From: UBA7985 sp965661545
Lineage (GTDB): Bacteria; Pseudomonadota; Alphaproteobacteria; UBA7985
Length of the DNA stretch: 64,000 nt
Reading direction: 5' to 3'
NCBI GenBank assembly: GCA_965661545.1
Contig: CBFIEF010000001.1
Location: 1-64,000, forward strand
The position numbers and the translations under genes were made by a program. This document shows positions 26,148 through 34,752 of this stretch, one piece after another (the stretch's first letter is position 1; every line of letters begins with the position of its first letter). The notes under the pieces were generated by a model, which was given only the letters and a program-made list of their open reading frames with translations, was not told the origin of the DNA and made no database searches.

Positions 26148-26884
26148 AAATAGGCGGTAGCGGTGACGCGCCTAAGATTCGCAAGTTCTACAAGACAGCG
26201 ACGATTGCCCAAGTCGTTGATCAGGGGATTTGGGAAGTTCATCTTGATAGCAACGTCCTGAAGACGACTGCCAAACGCGATCTTCACTTGCCCACGCGCA
26301 GCCTCGCGCAGGCCATTGCGTACGAGTGGAACGTGCAGCAGGACCATGTCATCCCATCGACCATGCCTGTGACCCAACTGGTCTTCACTGGCATCGATAA
26401 CTTTGGCGATGAAATCGACATCATTCGCGACGAAACAGCAAAATACGGTGAAACGGACCTGCTGTGCTATCGTGTCAGCGAGCCTAAAGCGCTGGGTACG
26501 TTGCAGGATGAAGGCTGGCAGCCTTTGCTGGACTGGGCGGCGAAGCAGTTGGATGCGCCGCTGACCGTGACACGAGGGATCATGGCGGTTGATCAGCCAG
26601 CGCAGTCTTTGTTTGCTTTGCGTCGGCCTTTGGACCGGCTAGATATTCTGCATATTACCGCACTGCGCACGCTGGTTGGGGCGACAGGCAGTCTGGTTTT
26701 AGCACTGGCGGTTTACTTCGGACGCTTGTCGCCGGATGAGGCCGTTGAACTGGCAACCCTCGAAGAGCGCTTTCAGCTTGAAACGTGGGGGCCAGACGAA
26801 GACCTTGAAGGCTCGTTGGAAGGCAAGCGCGAAGACGCGCGTTCCGCGGGCACCATTCTCGCCGCACTCAGCCGGCAAGATTAG
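26144..26884 (+). CDS. ATP12-family F1-ATPase assembly chaperone
   Basis: 246 residues. The family is known from mitochondria, where Atp12 protects the F1 alpha subunit before assembly; alphaproteobacteria carry the bacterial ortholog. Seen: FYKTATIAQVVDQGIWEVHLD, the LPTRSLAQAIAYEWN motif, DLLCYRV and the C-terminal DEAVELATLEERFQLETWG typical of the family. Cytosolic. It ends the operon; a 27-nt gap leads to the carboxylase gene, which could still be co-transcribed. Confidence 0.93.
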   Translation: MKIGGSGDAPKIRKFYKTATIAQVVDQGIWEVHLDSNVLKTTAKRDLHLPTRSLAQAIAYEWNVQQDHVIPSTMPVTQLVFTGIDNFGDEIDIIRDETAKYGETDLLCYRVSEPKALGTLQDEGWQPLLDWAAKQLDAPLTVTRGIMAVDQPAQSLFALRRPLDRLDILHITALRTLVGATGSLVLALAVYFGRLSPDEAVELATLEERFQLETWGPDEDLEGSLEGKREDARSAGTILAALSRQD

Positions 26885-26911
26885 TAATGAAAGATTAGAG
26901 GGAGAAAGGCG

Positions 26912-28444
26912 TTGGCCAACCACGTAGCCGAACTCGCACGCCGTCGTGAACGCGCCCGTTTGGGCGGCGGACAGGCGCGGATCGATAATCAGCATAAGCG
27001 CGGAAAACTGACAGCGAGAGAGCGTCTCGAAGTGCTCTTGGACCCCGGTTCGTTCGAAGAACTCGATATGTTCGTTGAGCACCGCGCGACCGATTTTGGG
27101 ATGGAAGACAACCGCATCCCCGGCGATGGTGTTGTCACAGGACATGGCACGATCGATGGTCGCCGCACCTTTGTTTACAGTCAGGACTTCACTGTATTTG
27201 GCGGCTCGCTGTCCGAAGCGCACGCAGAGAAAATCTGCAAGGTCACGCAGCAAGCCATGAAAGTCGGCGCGCCAATCATCGGTTTGGCTGACAGTGGTGG
27301 CGCACGGATTCAGGAAGGCGTGGCAAGCCTGGGCGGTTATGCGGATGTGTTCCAGCAAAACGTTCTTGCCAGCGGCGTTGTTCCGCAGATTTCTATGATC
27401 ATGGGCCCTTGTGCCGGTGGCGCAGTTTACTCGCCCGCGATCACCGACTTTATCTTCATGGTCCGCGATACATCCTACATGTTCGTGACCGGTCCAGACG
27501 TGGTGAAGACCGTCACGCATGAGGACATCACGCAGGAAGAACTGGGCGGCGCATCCACGCATACGGCCATCAGCGGCGTGGCCGATGCGGCCTTTGATAA
27601 CGACATCGACGCCCTGTTGAACCTGCGCCGGTTCTTTGGCTTCTTGCCGCTGAGCAATCGCGAAAAGGCCCCGATCAAGCCGACCCTCGACGATCCGCGC
27701 CGGGATGTTCATGCGCTGGATCGTTTGGTGCCAGAAGACCCGACCAAGCCTTACGACATGAAAGAAGTCATCGACCGTATCGTCGATGACCGCGAATTCT
27801 TTGAGATCCAACCAGACTACGCCGCCAATATCATCATTGGTATGGCGCGCATGGATGGATCGTCGGTGGGTATTGTCGCCAATCAGCCGATGGAACAAGC
27901 CGGATGCTTGGATATCGAAGCCAGCCGCAAGGCCGCGCGCTTTATCCGGTTCTGTGACGCGTTCAACATTCCGGTTGTGACACTGGTCGACGTGCCCGGT
28001 TTCTTGCCGGGCAAAGATCAGGAGCATGGCGGCATCATCAAGCATGGTGCGAAGCTGCTCTATGCTTACGCCGAATGTACAGTGCCCAAGGTGACGGTCA
28101 TCACGCGCAAAGCGTACGGCGGAGCCTATGACGTGATGGCGTCCAAGCATCTGCGCGGCGACGCCAACTATGCTTGGCCGACTTCAGAGATTGCCGTGAT
28201 GGGCGCAAAGGGAGCCGTGGAGATCATCTTCCGCAAGGAAGCCGGGGATCCAGAACAGCTCCAGCGCCGCACCGATGAGTATCAGGAAGCCTTCGCCAAT
28301 CCGTTTGTTGCGGCAAAGCGGGGCTATATTGATGACGTGATCATGCCGCACGGTACGCGTCGACGCATCATTCAATCGCTGGAAATGCTGAAGACAAAGC
28401 AGCTGGAAAACCCGTGGCGCAAGCACGGCAATATTCCTCTGTAA
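26912..28444 (+). CDS. pccB: propionyl-CoA/acyl-CoA carboxylase beta subunit
   Basis: 510 residues, the usual length of PccB. It is the carboxyltransferase subunit that moves carboxyl from biotin to propionyl-CoA, feeding the methylmalonyl-CoA route. Seen: the N-terminal KLTARERLEVLLDPGSFEE motif, the acyl-CoA oxyanion region GPCAGGAVYSPA, and GKDQEHGGIIKHGAKLLYAYAE with RKAYGGAYDVM for the biotin side. The start is a TTG at 26912 behind AGGGAGAAAGG. The alpha (biotin) subunit is not in the window. Confidence 0.93.
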   Translation: MANHVAELARRRERARLGGGQARIDNQHKRGKLTARERLEVLLDPGSFEELDMFVEHRATDFGMEDNRIPGDGVVTGHGTIDGRRTFVYSQDFTVFGGSLSEAHAEKICKVTQQAMKVGAPIIGLADSGGARIQEGVASLGGYADVFQQNVLASGVVPQISMIMGPCAGGAVYSPAITDFIFMVRDTSYMFVTGPDVVKTVTHEDITQEELGGASTHTAISGVADAAFDNDIDALLNLRRFFGFLPLSNREKAPIKPTLDDPRRDVHALDRLVPEDPTKPYDMKEVIDRIVDDREFFEIQPDYAANIIIGMARMDGSSVGIVANQPMEQAGCLDIEASRKAARFIRFCDAFNIPVVTLVDVPGFLPGKDQEHGGIIKHGAKLLYAYAECTVPKVTVITRKAYGGAYDVMASKHLRGDANYAWPTSEIAVMGAKGAVEIIFRKEAGDPEQLQRRTDEYQEAFANPFVAAKRGYIDDVIMPHGTRRRIIQSLEMLKTKQLENPWRKHGNIPL

Positions 28445-28525
28445 TTGTCTGAAGACACTTTGCTTTTCGAATTTGATGGATCTCGCTATAACGTCTTAAA
28501 TCCAGATATGGCCAAAGGGTAAGAA

Positions 28526-31500
28526 ATGCTTCGACTGGGGATATTCATCTCGGCCTTGATCGGCGTATTTCTCGTCGCGTTAAGCCTGATGCCGCGTTTT
28601 TTGAGCCCCAGTGTCTATCGCACGCAAGCCTTGATTGGGCTGACCCGCGCTTTGGGTCAGCCGGTTGAGGCCGGTGATGGTGCCGCAATCACGCTGCTGC
28701 CTCGGCCAAAGCTGCAACTCACCGACGTTCGCGTGCGGGGAGATGGGGCGAACATCAATGACATTCTGCTGTCTGCCGACACGGCGACCTTTGACCTCTC
28801 CGGTCAGGCGCTGGCGCGCGGTAAGTTTATGGTTGAGGCCGTAGAGCTCGACCGCCCGGTGATGAGCCTGTCACGGTCCGAAGATCATTCCGTCACCTTT
28901 GGCGCGTCGCCGCTGTTTACCGGCCTGACCGGGACATCGGACGAGACCTCGACATTAAACCGTTTGACGCTCAAAGACGGCGAGTTGCATTACTATGACG
29001 AACCCTTCGGCCAGAATTTCCGCTTCGATATTGACGAGTTGGCCATTGAACGGGTCAGCGGCTACGCCTTTGAGGCAACCGGCTCGGTCCGGTCAGAGGA
29101 TGAGCCTTTTGGCATCGCCATTTCCTTTGTGCCAAACGCCAATCCCGGCGGAGAGCGGAACTTCAACATCGATCTGATCCGCGAAGATCAATCCGTGGTG
29201 AACCTACGCGGTGCGATTGACGAAAAATTTGGCGAGAGCCTGATCATCCGCGAAGATCTCGACTGGAAACTAACCGCTGAGAACTTTCAGCATCCATTGT
29301 TTGATCGGCTGGCGATTGCGGATGGGCAGGGTGTGAACATCGAAGCCCGCCTGCTCAGCGACCGCGAAGGCTATGACCTACGCGGCCTGACGCTGACCCG
29401 CGATAACGGCGAACAAATGCGCGGCAGCGCTCGGTTTGTCCCCGGCGGCGAGGTGCCGACGGTGGGACTTAGCCTCATGGGGCGTGGCTTTACCCTGAGT
29501 AACTCCGCCGCTGAGTTGCCGCTGCGGGACTGGACGGCACTGCTGCCCGGGGCCGTTGCTGATTTGGGCGGCGTGCGCGTCGATTTCGACATTGCTGCGC
29601 AGGATTTTCGCCTGCCCAATGGTGAGATTGTCGAGCGCTTGAAGACCCAAGGGACGCTGAAAGCTGGCGGTCTGTCACTGTCATCGCTTAAGGGAAAAAC
29701 AGAATCTGGCCTTTCGCTGGATTTAGCGTCTTTGCAGGTGGCTGGCCCGGACGATCTTCAATTCAAAGGCCGATTGATCACCGACGACGCGACACGATTC
29801 GCCAATGACGGTGATTTGGCCGAGTTGATTGGCTCGCTGGGTCGCTTGAACTTCGACGGCTTGGTCGAGCTGGTCGACGGCGGGCTGGTTATTTCTCAGG
29901 GTGTCGTTACCACCGCGCAAGGCGCGTTCAATGTCAGCGGTATGCCCTTTGCGCTCGATGCGGCAACGGGTTTCGGTCAAGCCGGGATCGAGCTGGTGAC
30001 GGAAAGTCTCGATTTGAACGCCTGGACGCAATTGGACAGCAACACAGAAGCCGAAACCGACCTCGCCGCACAGTTTCGCGCAATTACACAGCGGATGCGG
30101 GTTCTTCGCACCGATAGCCTGTCGCTCATCGCTGAGCAGGCTAATCTCGGTGGGCGCATTCTCGACAACCTTGACGCCCGGTTCTCGACCCGCCCAAGCG
30201 GCGAGACCGATATCGTGGCAAGCTTCACCGAGGACGACGGAACACGCTTTGACGCAACGGGCACCTTGGCAGACGATGGCCAGACGCTGGATTACGGTCA
30301 AGTCGGCTTGGTCTTGAACCGCGAGCCGCGCGCCGCAGAAAAGGCGATTGCTCGGTTTGCCCCCGCTGCCATGGACAACCCACTGGTCCGTGACATTTTG
30401 GATCGCCTGCCGATTGACGCGCTGACATTCACCCGGACCGATCCGTCTCGTCCATGGGAAATGGCCTTACGCAGTGGAGAGACAGTGCTGTCAGGCAGCG
30501 ACGTGGACGCGACGGGCAACCGCTTTTGGACTTTTAGCTCTGATGGTGCCAGCGACCTGTTTCAGGCTTTGGACATTCCGTTCTCCCCCATCGACGAGGC
30601 TGGCGATGTGCAACTGTCCGGTCGACAGTCAGAGGGCGAACTGGTTGGAATCGGGCGCATGCTGGGCGCAGAAATCACCTTGCAAGAGTTGAACGACACC
30701 GCCGACGAAGACGTTAACGCGGGCCGGGCGTTCCAACTGCGGATCAAGCACGACGACGCGCAAGGCTTTTTGGACAGCCTTGGCTTCAACCTCGCACTGC
30801 CGCCGTCAACCGGACCGATCGACATCACGCTGAGTGTTTCACGGGTGGATCAGAACTACGGCTACCGTGTGGACGCTGCGCTGGGCGACATGCTCATCAG
30901 GGGCAATGGTTTTTACGGGTTCGAGACCAAAAACATCGCCTTTGATGGTGAGGTCAATCAGATCGAAGTGCTGCCTTTGCTCAACGCGCTATTTATTGCC
31001 GATGCCGAGGACAGTGTTCTCTCGCCCGCACTGTCGTCTCTGTCTGGACAAATCAACCTGAGCGTTGAGCAGTTGGGGCCGTTGGCGGATGCGTCGGTGG
31101 CGATCAACTTTACGCCGGGACGCTACACAGTGGAGCAGCTCAAGGGCACGTTTGCAGATGGCCTGCTGGCCGGTGGCGAACTTTCTGTTGATGGTGATGT
31201 TTTGGCCGGTGCGGATATTTTTGCTGATTTGACCGTCGAGGTCGTTGGTGCCGCGCCACAGCTCGGGATCGCAACGGATACCGGTCTGGCCTTCGACACC
31301 CTGTCTTTCCGCTCCAACAGCTTTCAGGCCCGTGCCCAGTCCATGGCCGAGGTTCTCAACGCTGTTGATGCGTCCTTTGATGTTGAGGGGACTGCAACGA
31401 TGGCTTTGGCGCTGACGGCGATCAATGCGGCTTCAGACGTCGAAGAGGGCCTTTGGAAGGATTTCTTATCCGGGGGCGAGGGCATCAGCGCCTATGAAGA

Positions 31501-31780
31501 CCTCAGGTCCTTGTTCTTCGATGGTGACGCGACGCTGGATGGCGTGGTGATTCTGAGCCAAGGCGTGATGCAGACCAACTCGCTGGCTTTGAAAGGGCGG
31601 CAAGGCACCTTGCTGGCCAAGGGCGCGATCGAACTTGAAACGCTAGACGCACGCGGCTTTGTGCCGGATGCGCCGTTGCGCGTGGAGCTGTATCGGGCCG
31701 AAGACAGTCAGCTGGTCGAGCAAGTCTTATTGCTTACGGGTTCTCTGGCGGCGCCGGATGCGCTGTCGATTGAGCGCTAA
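28526..31780 (+). CDS. AsmA-like family protein
   Basis: 1084 residues with one N-terminal transmembrane segment (about 3-22) and a very long periplasmic part of repeated beta strands. Start and end features match the AsmA family (RPKLQLTDVRVRG near 50; late domain around FTPGRYTVEQLKGTF and AFDTLSFRSNSFQARAQSM before the end). AsmA-like proteins are now seen as inner-to-outer-membrane lipid bridges or as factors in outer membrane assembly. The last 47 bp overlap the convergent ribbon-helix-helix gene. Single gene, 81 nt after pccB. Confidence 0.85.
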   Translation: MLRLGIFISALIGVFLVALSLMPRFLSPSVYRTQALIGLTRALGQPVEAGDGAAITLLPRPKLQLTDVRVRGDGANINDILLSADTATFDLSGQALARGKFMVEAVELDRPVMSLSRSEDHSVTFGASPLFTGLTGTSDETSTLNRLTLKDGELHYYDEPFGQNFRFDIDELAIERVSGYAFEATGSVRSEDEPFGIAISFVPNANPGGERNFNIDLIREDQSVVNLRGAIDEKFGESLIIREDLDWKLTAENFQHPLFDRLAIADGQGVNIEARLLSDREGYDLRGLTLTRDNGEQMRGSARFVPGGEVPTVGLSLMGRGFTLSNSAAELPLRDWTALLPGAVADLGGVRVDFDIAAQDFRLPNGEIVERLKTQGTLKAGGLSLSSLKGKTESGLSLDLASLQVAGPDDLQFKGRLITDDATRFANDGDLAELIGSLGRLNFDGLVELVDGGLVISQGVVTTAQGAFNVSGMPFALDAATGFGQAGIELVTESLDLNAWTQLDSNTEAETDLAAQFRAITQRMRVLRTDSLSLIAEQANLGGRILDNLDARFSTRPSGETDIVASFTEDDGTRFDATGTLADDGQTLDYGQVGLVLNREPRAAEKAIARFAPAAMDNPLVRDILDRLPIDALTFTRTDPSRPWEMALRSGETVLSGSDVDATGNRFWTFSSDGASDLFQALDIPFSPIDEAGDVQLSGRQSEGELVGIGRMLGAEITLQELNDTADEDVNAGRAFQLRIKHDDAQGFLDSLGFNLALPPSTGPIDITLSVSRVDQNYGYRVDAALGDMLIRGNGFYGFETKNIAFDGEVNQIEVLPLLNALFIADAEDSVLSPALSSLSGQINLSVEQLGPLADASVAINFTPGRYTVEQLKGTFADGLLAGGELSVDGDVLAGADIFADLTVEVVGAAPQLGIATDTGLAFDTLSFRSNSFQARAQSMAEVLNAVDASFDVEGTATMALALTAINAASDVEEGLWKDFLSGGEGISAYEDLRSLFFDGDATLDGVVILSQGVMQTNSLALKGRQGTLLAKGAIELETLDARGFVPDAPLRVELYRAEDSQLVEQVLLLTGSLAAPDALSIER

Positions 31781-32024
31781 GCCGGGCAAAGAGCACCTGG
31801 CGGATTGCGCTGGGTAGCCCATTTCCGCCGCGCACTCGATCGATCGATGCAACGACGCCAGCGAGCGAGGCATTCTGCTCCCTTGCCAGTGCCTGTAACC
31901 CGTCCCAGAACACAGGTTCCAGCGAGATTGACGTTGAATGACCGGCAATGGTCACGGAACGCTTGATCGGGCGTTGGCTCAATTGCAGCGAAAACAACCA
32001 GGTATTGAAGTCTTCCATGTTCAT
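31734..32024 (-). CDS. ribbon-helix-helix domain protein
   Basis: 96 residues, predicted DNA-binding. The segment KRSVTIAGHSTSISLEPVFWDGLQ is the ribbon plus first helix of the RHH_4-type domain common in alphaproteobacteria; ASLAGVVASID and the GLPSAIRQVL helix complete it. It is divergent from the RNase H-fold gene by only 17 nt, so it could regulate that promoter or itself (inference). A second in-frame ATG at 32018 is possible. The 3' end overlaps the convergent AsmA gene by 47 bp. It could be a non-toxin-linked small regulator; no toxin gene is nearby. Confidence 0.8.
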   Translation of the reverse strand: MNMEDFNTWLFSLQLSQRPIKRSVTIAGHSTSISLEPVFWDGLQALAREQNASLAGVVASIDRVRGGNGLPSAIRQVLFARLSAQSTAHPAPPENP

Positions 32025-32041
32025 GTTCCAAGCCGTTCACG

Positions 32042-32878
32042 ATGCAAGAGTTTGATACGCTCATTGCCGTAGATTGGTCCGCGGCGTCGGTTCCGGTCAA
32101 GGGCGAGAACTCCATCTGGATCAGTCGCCGGGCAAAAGGCGAAGAACACGTCCTGTTGAACTTCGCCACGCGCTTTGAAACCGAGGCGTACTTAGCCCAA
32201 CAAATTGCAGAAAGTCAGGCGCGAGGGACGCGCTTGCTCATGGGCTTTGATTTTCCATTTGGCTATCCTGATGGCTTCGTCGCAGCGCTGGGCGAGGGCG
32301 GTTCCCAGCCGCCTTGGCGGGTGATTTGGGAAACCTTTACGGCTTTGGTGGAGGACGACGCGCGCAATCGCAATAACCGCTTTGCCGTGGCGACGAAACT
32401 GAACCAGCGGATGGGGTTTGCCGAAGGTCCGTTTTGGGGGTGTCCGGCAAAGCAGGCGGGACCGTCCTTGTCGCCCTATCGACCAAAGCAGCATTTCCTT
32501 GCGGAGAAACGCCTGTGCGAAGTGCCTGTGCCCAAGTCACAGCCGGGTTGGAAACTCGCTTATGTTGGGTCGGTGGGTTCGCAGGGGTTGATGGGCATTC
32601 CGGTGCTGGAGCGACTGCGCGCTGCGCATGGGGTTCAGGTCTGGCCCTTTGACCCGCTGCCTGCTGATGGCCCCGTTCAGGTCTTTACTGAGCTGTATCT
32701 CAGCCTTTGGCCCGTCGGCGACTATGGTGGTCCGTGCAAGGATGCGGATCAAGTGCAGGCGATGACGGACCGCTGGATCAGTAATCAGGCGGCCATACTG
32801 CGCTGGATGACGGCGCGCTATCCAAACGTGGTTTACGCCGAAGAAGGCTGGGTTTTGGGTGTCGAGCCGCCGGCTTAG
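32042..32878 (+). CDS. uncharacterised protein with DUF429-like RNase H fold
   Basis: 278 residues. The start DTLIAVDWSAASVPVKGENSIW followed by LLMGFDFPFGYP has the two acidic strands of an RNase H-like fold as in DUF429 proteins. Relatives in Rhodobacterales are sometimes labelled as molybdopterin-guanine-dinucleotide related, but I see no direct support for that. Conserved-looking blocks: NRNNRFAVATKLNQRM, PFWGCPAKQAGPSLSPYRP and AEEGWVLGV. No signal peptide. Divergent from the RHH protein; its stop overlaps the stop of glyA by 4 nt. Function unknown. Confidence 0.72.
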   Translation: MQEFDTLIAVDWSAASVPVKGENSIWISRRAKGEEHVLLNFATRFETEAYLAQQIAESQARGTRLLMGFDFPFGYPDGFVAALGEGGSQPPWRVIWETFTALVEDDARNRNNRFAVATKLNQRMGFAEGPFWGCPAKQAGPSLSPYRPKQHFLAEKRLCEVPVPKSQPGWKLAYVGSVGSQGLMGIPVLERLRAAHGVQVWPFDPLPADGPVQVFTELYLSLWPVGDYGGPCKDADQVQAMTDRWISNQAAILRWMTARYPNVVYAEEGWVLGVEPPA

Positions 32879-34137
32879 TAGATTGGAAACGCGTCACACA
32901 GCTGTGCGACCGCAGGCTCTGCGGCCTTGATGACAGCATCCGCTTCGCCCGCCGCTTCTGCGTCAATCAAGTCGGCGATTAATCCGCCCAATTTTGTCAT
33001 TTCCGCAGTGCCAAAGCCGCGCGTTGTCACGGCTCCTGTGCCCAAGCGCAAACCGACCCACTCGGGAGGGCGGGGGCTGTCGTTGGGGATGGCGTTCTTG
33101 TTGGCGGTGATGTTTGCCCGCTCCAGCACGCGTTCCGCCTGCTTCCCAACAATGCCCTTGGAGCTCACATCGAGCAGCACGAGGTGCGTGTCCGTGCCGC
33201 CCGAGACGATCCGAATGCCACGCTCAATCAGGGCTGCTGCCAAGGTTCTGGCGTTGTTTTGTACAGCGGTTGCGTAGGTCTTGAAGTCAGGCCGCAGCGC
33301 CTCGCCGAGACAAATCGCCTTGGCGGCGATCACTTGCGTGTGAATCGATCCCTGCACACCTGGGAAAACGGACGATTGCAGGCGTTTGGACCAGTCTTCG
33401 TTATCAGTGAGGATCAAGCCACCCCGAGGCCCCCGCAACGTCTTGGTCGTGGTGCAGGTGACGATATCAGCATGGGGCAGGGGCGACGGGTGAACACCGC
33501 CAGCGACTAATCCTGCGATGTGCGCCATATCGACATGGAACCACGCGCCGACATCTTTGGCGATCGACGCCATGCGCTCAAAGTCCAATTCGCGGGGGTA
33601 TGCTGACCCGCCAGCGATCAGCATTTTGGGCTTTACTGTGCGTGCAGCCTCGGCCAAGGCGTCATAGTCGATGACTTCGGTTTCTGCATTAACACCGTAG
33701 TGCGCGGCCTCGAACCAGCGCCCAGACAGGTTCGCGCGCAGGCCGTGGCTCAGGTGGCCTCCAGCAGCGAGGTCCAGCGACAGGATACGGTCACCCGGCT
33801 TTAGCAGCATGTAGAACACGGCGAGGTTGGCTTGGCTGCCAGAGTGGGGCTGCACGTTGGCGTAGGCACAGCCAAACAGCTCGCGCGCGCGATCAATCGC
33901 CGCCTGTTCCACCACATCGACAAAGCGACCGCCGCCGTGGAACCGGTTGCCGGGGTAGCCCTCGAGCGTTTTGTTGGTCATCTCATGACCAAGCGCGTCG
34001 AGAACAGCGCGGCTCACGATGTTTTCGGAGGCGATGAGTTCGATCTGATGCCGCTGGCGATTGCGCTCGTCATCCAAGGCACGCGCGACCAATGGATCGA
34101 CTTCGGTTGCCGATGACGCAAAATGTTGGTTGGTCAT
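32875..34137 (-). CDS. glyA: serine hydroxymethyltransferase
   Basis: 420 residues. PLP enzyme that interconverts serine and glycine, loading 5,10-methylene-tetrahydrofolate; cytosolic. Seen: the IELIASENIVS motif near 32, YPGNRFHGGG, DMAHIAGLVAGGVHPSPLP, and the PLP lysine region TCTTTKTLRGPRGGLIL. It lies 6 nt after sspB on the same strand, so the two are probably one operon. With serC-serA-serB in the same window, both serine synthesis and its conversion to glycine are covered. Confidence 0.96.
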   Translation of the reverse strand: MTNQHFASSATEVDPLVARALDDERNRQRHQIELIASENIVSRAVLDALGHEMTNKTLEGYPGNRFHGGGRFVDVVEQAAIDRARELFGCAYANVQPHSGSQANLAVFYMLLKPGDRILSLDLAAGGHLSHGLRANLSGRWFEAAHYGVNAETEVIDYDALAEAARTVKPKMLIAGGSAYPRELDFERMASIAKDVGAWFHVDMAHIAGLVAGGVHPSPLPHADIVTCTTTKTLRGPRGGLILTDNEDWSKRLQSSVFPGVQGSIHTQVIAAKAICLGEALRPDFKTYATAVQNNARTLAAALIERGIRIVSGGTDTHLVLLDVSSKGIVGKQAERVLERANITANKNAIPNDSPRPPEWVGLRLGTGAVTTRGFGTAEMTKLGGLIADLIDAEAAGEADAVIKAAEPAVAQLCDAFPIY

Positions 34138-34143
34138 ATCAGG

Positions 34144-34623
34144 CTATTTTCTGCGGAAGGCATCGAGGGTTACGACGTTATCACCCCCCTTTTCATCCGT
34201 CTCTTCAACGCTTTCTTCTTCAAAAGCTTCAACGGTCGCAGGCGCGTCTTCGTCTTCTGCGTCCTCGTCGCTGTCTTCGAGCGAAGGCAGTTGCAGGGCA
34301 AAACCCTCGTCCTGACAGACTAAGCCCTCGATGGCATCGTAAGGGATGCTGAGGTTCTCGTAGCCGTCGCCAAAGGACAGCGTAACGTCAAAGCCTGCTT
34401 CACCCAGCACCAAGTTTTCGCTGTAACCGCCGAAAACCAGATGGATGGTGTCTGGGTAATCTTCCTTGAGGTAATCGGGAAAGGCTGCACCCGGGTAGCC
34501 GGTCTTAACAACAAGCAAGATGTCTGGGGCCTTTGGGCCGCCATCGCCGTAGCGGCTGAGTACGTCCTTCAGAAAATCGCGACTACGCTGAGCGAAGAGA
34601 GACTTGATGACAGACTGACTCAT
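34144..34623 (-). CDS. sspB: ClpXP adaptor SspB (alpha type)
   Basis: 159 residues. SspB binds ssrA-tagged proteins and tethers them to ClpX. The N-terminal half has the SspB fold (DILLVVKTGYPGAAFPDYLK, then FDVTLSFGDGYENLSIPYDAI); a flexible acidic linker with DSDEDAEDEDAP follows; the tail VVTLDAFRRK is the ClpX-binding (XB) motif, very like the IVSLDQFRKK tail of Caulobacter SspB. The ATG at 34623 is preferred to the open frame from 34653 because homology starts there. The tmRNA gene lies only about 2.2 kb away. Confidence 0.88.
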   Translation of the reverse strand: MSQSVIKSLFAQRSRDFLKDVLSRYGDGGPKAPDILLVVKTGYPGAAFPDYLKEDYPDTIHLVFGGYSENLVLGEAGFDVTLSFGDGYENLSIPYDAIEGLVCQDEGFALQLPSLEDSDEDAEDEDAPATVEAFEEESVEETDEKGGDNVVTLDAFRRK

Positions 34624-34752
34624 GCAAACGGGCTTTCTCAGTGTTGGGGTCACCCTCTAACAAGCAAAGACCAGCGGTCTGCGCAAGCACGGATTATGAA
34701 TTGAACGACCCGAAGAACGAGAGTCCCTGAGTTTCACCTGTTTCCGTTTGGG

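Noticed and set aside
26699..28150. 483-codon open frame antisense to pccB
   Set aside because: No recognisable domain; the plus-strand carboxylase has all its motifs. It is a shadow of high-GC codon bias.
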